Source: Hyphomicrobium sp. (GTDB lineage Bacteria > Pseudomonadota > Alphaproteobacteria > Rhizobiales > Hyphomicrobiaceae). From it: a stretch of 17,008 bases of DNA. The DNA is taken from assembly GCA_030598645.1 (NCBI GenBank), contig JAUVPN010000015.1, positions 1 through 17,008 of the forward strand, read 5' to 3'. Below the pieces are notes generated by a model, which did no database searches, had not been told where the DNA came from, and saw only the letters and a list, made by a program, of their open reading frames with translations. The number at the start of each line of letters is the position of its first letter. Position 1 is the first letter of the stretch. The translations under genes and the position numbers were made by a program. Below, in pieces: positions 8,945 to 16,412 of this stretch.

Positions 8945-9910
8945 ATGGTTACCTCAACCAGAGGTGATGACGATGAACGGATCTTAGCGTCTCCACTTGC
9001 GCGGAGATTGGCGGCTCAGATGGGCCTTGATCTTGCGAGCTTGCAGGGATCAGGTCCGCGTAGCCGCATAATCAAGCGCGATATCGAAGCCGCCATAGGA
9101 CTAGGCGACAGACGCGCTGCGAGCGGGCAGGCCGTCGCCGCTGTGCCGGCCACCGGTATGGCCGCAGTGCCGGCGCTTTCCGATGACAAGGTCCGGGCGC
9201 TCTACGACAAAGGCACCTACGAGATTGTTCCTCACGATAAAATGCGCAAGGTGATCGCAGAGCGCCTCACAATCGCGGCGCAGACCATTCCGCATTTTTA
9301 TCTGTCAATCGATTGCCGCCTCGACGAATTGATGCGCGCCCGCGAGCGGATGAATTCGGCCTCTCCACGCGAAGGTCCACGCGCTTACAAACTCTCTGTG
9401 AATGATTTCATCATTAAGGCGATGGCCCTCGCGCTGCAAGAAGTGCCGGAGGCCAATGCAACTTGGACCGAAGACGGGATGTTGCGTCATAAGTACTCCG
9501 ATTTGGGTGTCGCCGTAGCGGTTGACGGTGGCCTATTCACCCCCATTATTCATCAGGCCGAGGTGAAATCGCTCTCAGAGATCTCCAATGAGATGCGTGA
9601 TTTGGCCGAACGCGCGCGCAAGCGCCGACTAGCACCTCACGAATACCAAGGTGGAACTACGTCGATCTCGAATTTGGGAATGTACGGTATCAAGAACTTC
9701 GATGCCGTGATCAACCCGCCGCACGCGACGATACTTGCAGTTGGCGCCGCGGAACGCCGGGCAATTGTCGTCGCCGATGGTATCGCACCGGCCACCGTGA
9801 TGAATGTGACTCTTTCTTGCGATCATCGCGTGGTGGATGGCGCGTCGGGTGCTGCCTTACTTGGCGCCTTCAAGGCCTTTATTGAGGACCCGGTCCGCAT
9901 GTTGGTTTGA
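8945..9910 (+). CDS. pdhC: Pyruvate dehydrogenase E2 (dihydrolipoyl acetyltransferase) lacking a lipoyl domain
   Basis: E2 acetyltransferase that passes the acetyl group from lipoyl to CoA and forms the structural core of the complex. It has 321 residues, against roughly 420-460 for usual alphaproteobacterial PdhC. The N-terminus goes straight into the peripheral subunit-binding domain (about 14-50: SPLARRLAAQMGLDL...GSGPRSRIIKRDIEAA). A linker at about 51-90 and the catalytic domain follow, with H294 and D298 in DHRVVDG. No ETDKA-type lipoyl domain precedes it. An in-frame TAG (8942-8944) directly abuts ATG 8945, and only 116 bp separate it from DUF5076, too little for a hidden lipoyl domain. 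GAGAGG lies 9 nt upstream. The acetyltransferase domain looks intact, so this is not an obvious pseudogene. Confidence 0.93.
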   Translation: MVTSTRGDDDERILASPLARRLAAQMGLDLASLQGSGPRSRIIKRDIEAAIGLGDRRAASGQAVAAVPATGMAAVPALSDDKVRALYDKGTYEIVPHDKMRKVIAERLTIAAQTIPHFYLSIDCRLDELMRARERMNSASPREGPRAYKLSVNDFIIKAMALALQEVPEANATWTEDGMLRHKYSDLGVAVAVDGGLFTPIIHQAEVKSLSEISNEMRDLAERARKRRLAPHEYQGGTTSISNLGMYGIKNFDAVINPPHATILAVGAAERRAIVVADGIAPATVMNVTLSCDHRVVDGASGAALLGAFKAFIEDPVRMLV

Positions 9911-10149
9911 GAGTGTCTTGCGTTCAAAAGCAGAAGGAATTGGCCGATCTTAGATGCTTGCGGCGGCAGTATTTCATCGTTCAGCTAATTAGGCACTTTA
10001 GCCTCATTTCCACTATATAATTTATGCAGATGGAGGGGCAGGGCGGACGAATGGGGGATCCTGCTTGAGCTAATCGGCGGTGTGACCAGAAGTGTCAATG
10101 CGCCGTGAGCGTATCATTACCAACGGTTTCTGCCTCGGAGTATTGCGCC
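9911..10149 (+). promoter_or_regulatory. Gap after pdhC with a candidate promoter
   Basis: This 239-bp spacer breaks the tight pdhA-pdhC spacing. It holds a perfect -10 box TATAAT at 10016-10021, in an AT-rich stretch, but no good -35 at 16-18 bp. It may let the lipoprotein/lpd genes be transcribed separately from pdhABC. No terminator hairpin with a T-run was found after pdhC, and no gene is supported inside. Confidence 0.35.
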
Positions 10150-10923
10150 ATGAGGGCTAATCATGAATTCGAGTTCGCGCTGATTGCGATCGCCGCATTT
10201 ATGTCGGGCTGTGCGCAGGACGGCACCATGACGACCGGGAGCGTCAATGCCGTTCCCGATCCAGCTTGCGTGAAGCTTGCGACACAAATCAGGGGTCTGG
10301 AAGAACAAGGTGTGACGGAGAAGGTCTCCAATGCGGCAAAGAAAAAGTATAAACTGAATCCATCCGATCTAACCAAGGTGGCACAACTCAACAAGGCCAA
10401 TGCTACCTTCCAGTCGAGATGCTCAAACATGCCGCCAAAACCAAATCTGGCGTCGGTTCCGGCAAATACGACTAAAAAAACTAACGGAACAACGAAACCA
10501 AAAGTCGCGGCAAATAAGTCCCCGCCAATTCCGGTGCACAAGCCTTCAATCGCGGCTCTTGGAGAGACGGATGCAAGCGCTCAAGCTGAGAGTACACGCG
10601 AGCAAACGCAACCACCTCCTCAAACGGGTGCTGCTGCGATTGCCCCAATTATGAAGGGGAATCCTGACGCAGTTTCTCTATCGTCGCAGGGGGAAACGGC
10701 GGTCATTAATCGAACACCTCAGGACAAGCCCGAGGAACCACAGACAACGATAACAACGGGAACGATCCCCACCGCGCCATTCCTGCAGACCAAGCCTGCG
10801 GAAACGCAACCAACTCAACAGGTGGGAACTCCCGCAAGTGGACCTACAGCGCCGGGGACTCCAGAAGCGGTGCAACTATCTCCACGCACTGAAGCTCCAA
10901 CAGTTTTGCCGCCATCGCAGTAA
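10150..10923 (+). CDS. Putative lipoprotein with CX50C domain and Pro/Thr-rich tail
   Basis: Predicted 257-residue protein of unknown function. The N-terminus has a hydrophobic stretch (about 9-18) ending in a lipobox-like MSGC with C21, so export and lipidation are likely, although the n-region carries two Glu. Residues 40-91 form a compact segment bounded by C40 and C91, probably a disulfide-linked helical module. From about 92 to the end it is low complexity, rich in Pro, Thr, Gln and Ala, as in periplasm-spanning linkers. The Cys-bounded segment recurs in the next gene with identical Cys spacing. The frame is open back to 10105; ATG 10150 with GGAG 9 nt upstream places the lipobox correctly. 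Confidence 0.7.
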   Translation: MRANHEFEFALIAIAAFMSGCAQDGTMTTGSVNAVPDPACVKLATQIRGLEEQGVTEKVSNAAKKKYKLNPSDLTKVAQLNKANATFQSRCSNMPPKPNLASVPANTTKKTNGTTKPKVAANKSPPIPVHKPSIAALGETDASAQAESTREQTQPPPQTGAAAIAPIMKGNPDAVSLSSQGETAVINRTPQDKPEEPQTTITTGTIPTAPFLQTKPAETQPTQQVGTPASGPTAPGTPEAVQLSPRTEAPTVLPPSQ

Positions 10924-11034
10924 GTTGTGATGCCATCAAGGGAGGGGCTTGCGTCCCGCTTTTGCGTGTGGTGAAACGAGGCCGTGGCGTGTCCTTAGTT
11001 GGGGGTCGACGGGTTGGCGGAGACGAGGCTTAGA

Positions 11035-11304
11035 ATGCGCATTTCTAAGAGGGTTTCGATTGGCGCAGTGGCGCTTGGGTTTGCCGCGTGTGCTGCCGAC
11101 GGCAATCCCGGGGCAGCGGCACTTAGCGGTGGACAGACGTGCCAGTCCATTCGCGCTGATCTCAACGGCCTCGACAGCAAAGGTGTGCCAGCACTGGTGG
11201 AGCGGCAGAACGCCGGCAAGAAACTCTCAAAATCACAAAAAGCGCAGGCTGATCTCTATAATAAGCTTCTGAACGATTATCTCGGTGCACGCTGCCACGT
11301 ATGA
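11035..11304 (+). CDS. Small putative lipoprotein with the same CX50C domain
   Basis: Predicted 89-residue exported protein of unknown function. A basic n-region (RISKR) and a hydrophobic stretch lead to FAAC with C19, a borderline lipobox; type I cleavage nearby is possible. The mature part is almost only a module from C36 to C87 with GLDSKGV, several Lys, NK and a terminal RC. It aligns with residues 40-91 of the preceding protein: both are CX50C with GL..(Q/K)GV in the same positions. ATG 11035 is chosen over 10999 because it starts the signal peptide and has GAGG 6 nt upstream. It ends 62 bp before the lpd start. Confidence 0.7.
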   Translation: MRISKRVSIGAVALGFAACAADGNPGAAALSGGQTCQSIRADLNGLDSKGVPALVERQNAGKKLSKSQKAQADLYNKLLNDYLGARCHV

Positions 11305-11366
11305 TGAGCTGGGACTCGGCACCTTGTGTGCCGAGGGTAACACCCCAGCGGAAGGATGCGTGCCGC

Positions 11367-12830
11367 ATGTCTAGTCGAGACTATGACATTATCGTCCTTG
11401 GAGCCGGGCCAGGCGGCTACGTGGCCGCGATACGTGCTGCGCAGCTGGGTTTTCGCACCGCGGTCGTTGAGCGCGCGCATTTGGGCGGCATTTGCCTCAA
11501 CTGGGGTTGCATCCCAACAAAGGCGCTCCTGCGTTCTGCAGAAGTCTATCGTATTTCCGGCCGCGCCCAAGAGTTCGGCATTGTGCATAACGCCCAGATC
11601 GCAGCGGATTTGGAAAAGATGGTAGGGCGTTCGCGGGCAGTGGCAAGTGAACTCAATACGGGTATCGGCTTTCTACTGAAAAAGAATGGCGTCGATGTCA
11701 TTTGGGGAGAGGCTCGTATCGGCGAACGCGGAAACCTGTCCGTCAGTGCACCGAAGAAGAAATCAGGGGGCTATGAACTAGCCGCGCCAAAGGGCGCGCT
11801 AAGTGCCGGCGAATACTCAGCCAACCACATTATCGTTGCCAGCGGCGCGCGACCGAGAGTGCTTCCTGGTCTCGAACCCGACGGCAAGTTGATCTGGACG
11901 TATTTTGAGGCCATGGCGCCGCCCGCGATACCGAAGTCTCTGCTGGTTGTTGGTTCAGGTGCGATAGGCATTGAGTTCGCGTCCTTCTATCGTGCGCTCG
12001 GGGTGGACGTGACGGTAGTGGAAATCCTGCCAGAGATTCTGCCGGCCGAAGACGCCGAGATTTCGGTGCTTGCACACAAGGCCTTCGAGAGGCATGGCAT
12101 AAGGTTCTTCACCAGTGCCAAAGTGACTAAGGTTGAGAACGGGATCAATGAGGTCGCCGCGACTATTGAGTTTAGCGACGGCAAGACGGAGACGATCAAG
12201 GCGGAGCGTGCAATTTCCGCTGTCGGTGTCGTCGGCAACGTCGAGGGGCTGGGGCTGGAAGAGCTAGGCGTTTCGATCGACCGGGGGACAATTCTTACTG
12301 ACCAGGTGGGTCGGACGAACGTGACAGGTATCTACGCTATTGGAGATGTCGCGGGAGCACCGATGCTGGCGCACAAGGCCGAGCACGAGGGTGTCGCATG
12401 CGTCGAGGCGATAAAGCGACTCAATGTTCGGGGTCTCGATAAACTGCGGATTCCCAGCTGCACGTACTCCGATCCCCAGATTGCATCAGTGGGCCTCACT
12501 CAAGACAAGGCGATTGCGGCCGGTCGCGAGGTGCGCGTTGGGCGCTTTCCTTTTCGGGCCAATGGCAAGGCATTGGCCTTAGGCGAGCGCGAAGGTCTTG
12601 TCAAAACCATCTTCGATGCCAAAACGGGTGAGCTAATTGGTGCCCACATGATCGGCTCGGAGGTCACCGAGCTGATCCAGGGCTTCGTCATTGCGATGCA
12701 ACTCGAGGCCACTGAAGAAGATCTCATGCATACGGTCTTCCCACATCCTACACTATCGGAGATGATGCATGAGAGTGTGCTGGCGGCTTACGGTCGCGCA
12801 ATCCATATTCCACCCGTTACTGGCCGCTGA
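11367..12830 (+). CDS. lpd: Dihydrolipoamide dehydrogenase (E3)
   Basis: FAD flavoprotein that reoxidises dihydrolipoyl groups with NAD+; E3 of the pyruvate dehydrogenase complex and possibly of other 2-oxoacid complexes. It has 487 residues. The FAD-binding motif is GAGPGGY (12-18), the redox disulfide is C43/C48 in GGICLNWGCIPTK, the NAD site is VGSGAIGIEFASFY, and the second FAD motif is IYAIGDVAGAPMLAHKA. The catalytic H460-E465 pair is in HPTLSE. No lipoyl domain is fused to it. The frame is open to 11301, but ATG 11367 fits the family N-terminus, with GAAGGA 10 nt upstream. It binds the subunit-binding domain of the E2 encoded upstream. Confidence 0.97.
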   Translation: MSSRDYDIIVLGAGPGGYVAAIRAAQLGFRTAVVERAHLGGICLNWGCIPTKALLRSAEVYRISGRAQEFGIVHNAQIAADLEKMVGRSRAVASELNTGIGFLLKKNGVDVIWGEARIGERGNLSVSAPKKKSGGYELAAPKGALSAGEYSANHIIVASGARPRVLPGLEPDGKLIWTYFEAMAPPAIPKSLLVVGSGAIGIEFASFYRALGVDVTVVEILPEILPAEDAEISVLAHKAFERHGIRFFTSAKVTKVENGINEVAATIEFSDGKTETIKAERAISAVGVVGNVEGLGLEELGVSIDRGTILTDQVGRTNVTGIYAIGDVAGAPMLAHKAEHEGVACVEAIKRLNVRGLDKLRIPSCTYSDPQIASVGLTQDKAIAAGREVRVGRFPFRANGKALALGEREGLVKTIFDAKTGELIGAHMIGSEVTELIQGFVIAMQLEATEEDLMHTVFPHPTLSEMMHESVLAAYGRAIHIPPVTGR

Positions 12831-12875
12831 TGTCGACATTCACTAGTGGATTGTGAGCTCTGGGAAGGAATCCGA

Positions 12876-13130
12876 ATGAACGTCGAAACACGGGCGCTGC
12901 TCACCTTCCTCATCATCGGGATCATAGCGGGCTTCCTCGCCTCACTCATCGTTGGCGGCAGTGGGATTGTCCGCTATCTTATAACTGGCGTGATAGGCTC
13001 CTTTGTCGGGGGCTATCTATTTGATGTGCTTGGTATCGACCTGGGGATTAAGAATCGCATCGCATCACAAATTGTCACGGCCTCGATCGGGGCCATTGTA
13101 ATCATTATACTGGCACGCATCATTGCCTAA
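12876..13130 (+). CDS. GlsB/YeaQ/YmgE-type small membrane protein, copy 1
   Basis: Very hydrophobic 84-residue protein of the transglycosylase-associated (GlsB/YeaQ/YmgE) family, whose function is unclear despite the name. Three membrane segments are visible: about 8-27 (LLTFLIIGIIAGFLASLIVG), about 31-53 (RYLITGVIGSFVGGYLFDVLG) and a C-terminal IVTASIGAIVIIILARIIA. Gly-rich helices are typical. ATG 12876 has AAGGA 6 nt upstream; an upstream TTG-type start at 12846 is less likely. It is 45 bp after lpd and 41 bp before a paralogue. Confidence 0.85.
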   Translation: MNVETRALLTFLIIGIIAGFLASLIVGGSGIVRYLITGVIGSFVGGYLFDVLGIDLGIKNRIASQIVTASIGAIVIIILARIIA

Positions 13131-13171
13131 CCAACAGACAACGCAACACGTCAATTGGGAATTCGCGAGCG

Positions 13172-13441
13172 ATGGAAGACTACTCGGCTTACTGGCCTTG
13201 GATCATAATGGCTCTAAACGGCCTGATCGCCGGATGGCTTGCCGGGTTACTCCTTGGCGGCGGCGGACTGATCCGCAACATGTTCGTCGGCATCATAGGC
13301 GCCTATATCGGTGGGGTCATGGTTCGGGCCAACTTGCTTAGTCTGCCGTTCACCACCGGGTCCGAATTCGGCGACCAGGTTGCGGTCTCGACTATAGGTG
13401 CGATCGTTGTGGTCGTTTTAGCTCGCATCATCGCCCGCTAA
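13172..13441 (+). CDS. GlsB/YeaQ/YmgE-type small membrane protein, copy 2
   Basis: Protein of 89 residues of the same family as the preceding gene. It has three hydrophobic segments (WIIMALNGLIAGWLAGLLLG; NMFVGIIGAYIGGVMV; VSTIGAIVVVVLARIIAR). The final SIGAIVIIILARIIA of copy 1 and STIGAIVVVVLARIIAR here are nearly the same, so the pair is a tandem duplication or an old paralogous pair. A polar loop (TTGSEFGDQ) precedes helix three. The ribosome-binding site before ATG 13172 is weak. A link to PDH or lipoylation is only positional. Confidence 0.83.
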   Translation: MEDYSAYWPWIIMALNGLIAGWLAGLLLGGGGLIRNMFVGIIGAYIGGVMVRANLLSLPFTTGSEFGDQVAVSTIGAIVVVVLARIIAR

Positions 13442-13447
13442 TATTCA

Positions 13448-13464
13448 CAGGCCAAGACGGCCTG
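13448..13464. other. Short hairpin after the GlsB-like pair
   Basis: CAGGCC and GGCCTG pair around a 5-nt loop directly after the stop of the second GlsB-like gene. There is no T-run, so it is not a standard terminator, but it could mark a transcript end or a processing point. Confidence 0.3.
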
Positions 13465-13496
13465 GCCTTGATCGGCGACAAAAATCTGGCCACCTC

Positions 13497-13513
13497 CGGG
13501 TATGCAATACCCG
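13497..13513. promoter_or_regulatory. Perfect 7-bp inverted repeat upstream of lipA
   Basis: CGGGTAT and ATACCCG flank a 3-nt GCA, forming a perfect dyad 44 bp before the lipA start. It can be an operator or an RNA hairpin. It is followed by a GCTTAG direct repeat (13513-13518 and 13524-13529, 11-bp spacing) and no poly-T tract. Confidence 0.35.
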
Positions 13514-13557
13514 CTTAGCTATTGCTTAGACCTTGAACCGAAAGGCTCCCCGCCAAA

Positions 13558-14475
13558 ATGAATGCAAAGATCGAGGGGGTAGCCAGAGCGGGTGGGAAGT
13601 TCTTGGCAAAGCCAGATTGGATACGAGTTAAAGCGCCGCGGGATTCGGCGGCGATCGCGGAGACGGCGCACATCGTTCGCGCACGTGGTCTGCACACTGT
13701 TTGCGAGGAAGCCAGATGCCCCAACATCAGCGAGTGTTGGGTCAAGCGGCATGCCACCTTCATGATCATGGGTGACACCTGCACGCGCGCCTGCGCTTTT
13801 TGCAATGTGCGCACCGGCCAGCCGCTGCCGCTAAATCGCAGTGAGCCTGAGAACGTGGCAAAAGCGGTGCGTGAGTTGGGTCTGACGCACGTTGTCATAA
13901 CATCGGTTGACCGAGACGATCTTGTCGATGGTGGGGCTCATCACTTCGCCCGCGTAGTCAACGCGATCCGCACAGAATCTCCTAGCATTACCATCGAGGT
14001 TTTGACCCCTGATTTTTTGCGTAAAGAGGGTGCGCTTGAGGCGATCGTCGATACGGCTCCCGACGTTTTCAATCACAATCTGGAAACGGTTCCGCGACTT
14101 TACCTATCCATTCGGCCTGGTGCGCGCTATTTCCATTCACTTCGCCTCTTGCAGCGCGCAAAAGAGCTCGACGAGCAACTTTTTACCAAGTCGGGGATCA
14201 TGGTCGGCTTAGGCGAGGCGCGCGAAGAAGTAATGCAGGTAATGGACGACCTCCGGACAGCTCGAGTGGATTTCCTCACGATAGGGCAATATCTGCAACC
14301 GAGCCGCCGTCATGCCGAAGTAAAGCGTTTCATTCCGCCTGACGAGTTCGAAGCCCTGCGCCGCATTGCTACCGCCAAAGGCTTTCTGCTAGTAGCTGCG
14401 AGCCCATTAACGCGCTCCTCCTATCATGCTGCAGAGGACTTCGAACGCCTCAAGAATGCGCGAAGGGCGACCTGA
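13558..14475 (+). CDS. lipA: Lipoyl synthase
   Basis: Radical SAM enzyme that inserts two sulfur atoms into octanoyl groups on lipoyl domains, making the cofactor needed by PDH. It has 305 residues. The auxiliary cluster ligands C49, C54 and C60 are in [13 protein letters not shown], and the radical SAM cluster C75, C79 and C82 in CTRACAFC. The C-terminal RSSYHA (286-291) supplies the Ser ligand to the auxiliary cluster. [10 protein letters not shown] and [12 protein letters not shown] are family signatures. The likely target in this locus is K43 of the E1 beta lipoyl domain. ATG 13558 has AAAGG at a long 12-nt spacing. lipB is not in the window. Confidence 0.97.
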   Translation: MNAKIEGVARAGGKFLAKPDWIRVKAPRDSAAIAETAHIVRARGLHTVCEEARCPNISECWVKRHATFMIMGDTCTRACAFCNVRTGQPLPLNRSEPENVAKAVRELGLTHVVITSVDRDDLVDGGAHHFARVVNAIRTESPSITIEVLTPDFLRKEGALEAIVDTAPDVFNHNLETVPRLYLSIRPGARYFHSLRLLQRAKELDEQLFTKSGIMVGLGEAREEVMQVMDDLRTARVDFLTIGQYLQPSRRHAEVKRFIPPDEFEALRRIATAKGFLLVAASPLTRSSYHAAEDFERLKNARRAT

Positions 14476-14493
14476 AACACGACGGAGTCGCCC

Positions 14494-14976
14494 TTGCATA
14501 AATTCCAGACCAGACGACGCGTACCGTTCAGCGCCGAGCAGATGTTCCAGGTGGTGGCCGCCGTTGACAAATATCCGGAATTTCTACCTCTTTGCGAGAG
14601 CATCGACGTAGCCTCGCGTGAGAAGCGAGGCGCGGCAACCGAACTAGTGGCAACCATGTCGATCGGCTATCATGCCTTATCCGAATCGTTCACTAGCCGC
14701 GTAAAACTGCATCCTGACGAGAGGGAAATCTTCGTAACCTATCTGGATGGACCCTTTTCCCATTTGGAAAATCGATGGGCTTTCCGGGATCTATCAGGCG
14801 GCTCAGAGGTCGAATTTTTCATTGAATATGAATTCCGTTCAACAATGCTCGCTCTACTCATGGGCGCCCTTTTCGATAAGGCGGTGCGCAAGTTTGCGAG
14901 TGCCTTTGAGGAGCGCGCGTACCAACTCTACGGAAATCCGCGCATGTCCACCGAGGTCGCCAGTTCAAGCAAATAA
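14494..14976 (+). CDS. Coq10/RatA-type START-domain protein (ubiquinone-binding)
   Basis: Protein of 160 residues of the polyketide cyclase/START-like Coq10 family, which binds ubiquinone or its intermediates and supports respiratory electron transfer. It has the family opening (F..RRRVPFSAEQMFQVVAAVDKYPEFLPLCE), a middle YHALSESFTSRV..HPDEREIFVTYLDGPFSHLENRWAF, and a final helix F.KAVRKFASAFEERAYQLYG. The start is TTG 14494 with GGAG 6 nt upstream, and only 18 bp separate it from lipA, so the two are co-transcribed. The gene ends 21 bp before a convergent gene. RatA-like toxin activity is an alternative label for this family in Escherichia, but the Coq10 role is the usual reading in alphaproteobacteria. 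Confidence 0.9.
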   Translation: MHKFQTRRRVPFSAEQMFQVVAAVDKYPEFLPLCESIDVASREKRGAATELVATMSIGYHALSESFTSRVKLHPDEREIFVTYLDGPFSHLENRWAFRDLSGGSEVEFFIEYEFRSTMLALLMGALFDKAVRKFASAFEERAYQLYGNPRMSTEVASSSK

Positions 14977-14997
14977 CGAGACCGCGTGGCGTTAAAT

Positions 14998-15801
14998 CTA
15001 GCGGATCGCCTTGTCGAAGTTACGTGCGCTCTCCATGCCGCCAGCCGTTCCCAGTCCGAGCACGTTGGTGAGGTTCGCTCCATAAAGGTCAGCGTCGGAG
15101 AAATCGGCTCCGGCAAGGTTGGCTCCCGTCAGATCAGCGCGGGTAAGGTCGGCACTTTTGAAAAGAGCACCCGCTAGATTTGCACCACGTAGATTCGAGA
15201 ACCTCAATAGCGTGTAACTCAGATCTGCGTCAGCCAGCGTGGCACCTGAAAGATCGGCGCCCTCAAGTTCCGTGCGCCAGATGTGCTCGATGAATCCGGT
15301 TTGATTGCGTGGGGCAAGGGTAGCGCCTGTCAAGTTGGCTCCGCTGAGATTTGCGTAATTAAAACGTCCCAATATCATAGCCTCACGCAGGTCAGCCCCC
15401 GCAAAACTCGAGGCTTCGTCAACGGTGGCTGAAAGCGACGAGAAAGCCGATGGGCGCAAGATGGTGACCCGCGCCAAATTGGCACCGTCTAAGCGTGCCC
15501 CAATTAGTATGACGCGGTCGAGACGGGCATCACTAAGGTCGGTCTTCGAAAGATCCGCGCCCGAAAGGTCGGCGCCAAACAAGTCGCTGCCTTTGAGCTT
15601 AGCACCCTTAAAGTTCAGCCCGCTCATGTCGAGTTCGCGAAGGTCAAGATTACTTAAATCGGGCGGGGCAGCCGGATCCGCCCTGAACAAACGTTCAGTT
15701 AGTTGGCGGGCAGTTAGGTCTGCGGCAATCGAAGGCGAAAATCCCCCCACGCAAGCCGAAAGAACTGCGCCTCCCGCTAAAAGGCCAGATCTGATTGTCA
15801 T
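14998..15801 (-). CDS. Exported pentapeptide-repeat protein
   Basis: Predicted 267-residue protein with an N-terminal export signal. A lipobox-like LSAC with C17 suggests a lipoprotein, while SIAA before D28 would suit ordinary signal peptidase cleavage. Residues about 48-250 are A(D/N)LXX pentapeptide repeats in several blocks (for example GADLSGADLSKTDLS and RADLTGANLAGADFSDADLYGANL), which fold into a right-handed quadrilateral beta-helix. Breaks at about 110-132 and 163-174 divide the repeat array. The function is unknown; DNA gyrase-mimic pentapeptide proteins are cytoplasmic, so this one is different. ATG 15801 has AAGGA 8 nt upstream. It lies 45 bp after cinA on the same strand. Confidence 0.88.
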   Translation of the reverse strand: MTIRSGLLAGGAVLSACVGGFSPSIAADLTARQLTERLFRADPAAPPDLSNLDLRELDMSGLNFKGAKLKGSDLFGADLSGADLSKTDLSDARLDRVILIGARLDGANLARVTILRPSAFSSLSATVDEASSFAGADLREAMILGRFNYANLSGANLTGATLAPRNQTGFIEHIWRTELEGADLSGATLADADLSYTLLRFSNLRGANLAGALFKSADLTRADLTGANLAGADFSDADLYGANLTNVLGLGTAGGMESARNFDKAIR

Positions 15802-15846
15802 TAGTATTATCCTTGGTCGCGCCCCGTTCCCTATGAGAGATGAGGT

Positions 15847-16374
15847 CTACGCCTTCGATGCGGCAGGAGGACGCTCGCCTAACTTCTTGCGGACCATAGC
15901 AACCGCTTCGCGCACACTGGCCAACCGAATGGCATGGCGTTGTAAATTTCCGAACCGATATTCCTGACAGAGTGTTGCCGTTCCTCTGAGCGCCACAGCG
16001 ATATAGACCAGGCCAACAGGCTTCTCGAGGTTCCCACCTTCAGGTCCTGCAATACCCGTTACCGAGACCGCGATGTCGACCGGCGCCCGCGCTAGCGCCC
16101 CATCCGCCATTGCGCGGGCGACAGCTTCACTGACAGCACCGCAATGCGCAATTACAGAGGTGTCGACACCTAAGAGTTCAGTTTTAGCGGTGTTCGAATA
16201 GGCAACGATGCCGCGCTCCAGGACGGCCGATGAACCAGGGATCTCAGTCAATAGCCCACAGACGAGACCGCCAGTACAGCTCTCAGCTGTTGTAAGCCGT
16301 AGAGAGCGAAGCCGCAGCTCCGAGAGCAAGGCCACGGCATCTCCGACAAGGTGGTCAGAAAAACACTTGTTCAT
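15847..16374 (-). CDS. CinA C-terminal domain protein, nicotinamide-nucleotide amidase type
   Basis: Stand-alone CinA C-terminal (PncC-type) protein of 175 residues. This family deamidates nicotinamide mononucleotide to nicotinate mononucleotide in NAD salvage. The signatures are TAESCTGG (29-36), GAVSEAVARAMADGAL and AVSVTGIAGPEGG...KPVGLVYIAVA. The N-terminal molybdopterin-binding-like half of full CinA is absent, as in many alphaproteobacteria. ATG 16374 is the first usable start, but the good AAGGAG site (16417-16422) serves a 9-codon ORF just upstream rather than this ATG directly. It sits between a MarR gene and the pentapeptide gene. Confidence 0.92.
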   Translation of the reverse strand: MNKCFSDHLVGDAVALLSELRLRSLRLTTAESCTGGLVCGLLTEIPGSSAVLERGIVAYSNTAKTELLGVDTSVIAHCGAVSEAVARAMADGALARAPVDIAVSVTGIAGPEGGNLEKPVGLVYIAVALRGTATLCQEYRFGNLQRHAIRLASVREAVAMVRKKLGERPPAASKA

Positions 16375-16382
16375 GCGAAACG

Positions 16383-16412
16383 TCAGACATGAGAACAGGC
16401 ATATTCGCCCAT
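16383..16412 (-). other. Nine-codon leader ORF before the CinA-type gene
   Basis: ATG 16412 follows AAGGAG by 4 nt and encodes nine residues (MGEYACSHV) ending in TGA at 16383, 8 bp before the CinA-type start. It may couple translation between the MarR gene and the amidase gene, or it may be chance. Confidence 0.25.

Noticed and set aside
10024..10068. 14-codon ORF after the TATAAT box
   Set aside because: Its ATG lies at or before the expected transcription start and it has no ribosome-binding site.
15425..15967. 180-aa open frame antisense to the pentapeptide gene
   Set aside because: Its SAPERSAPNKS-like repeats are the mirror of the pentapeptide codons on the other strand.
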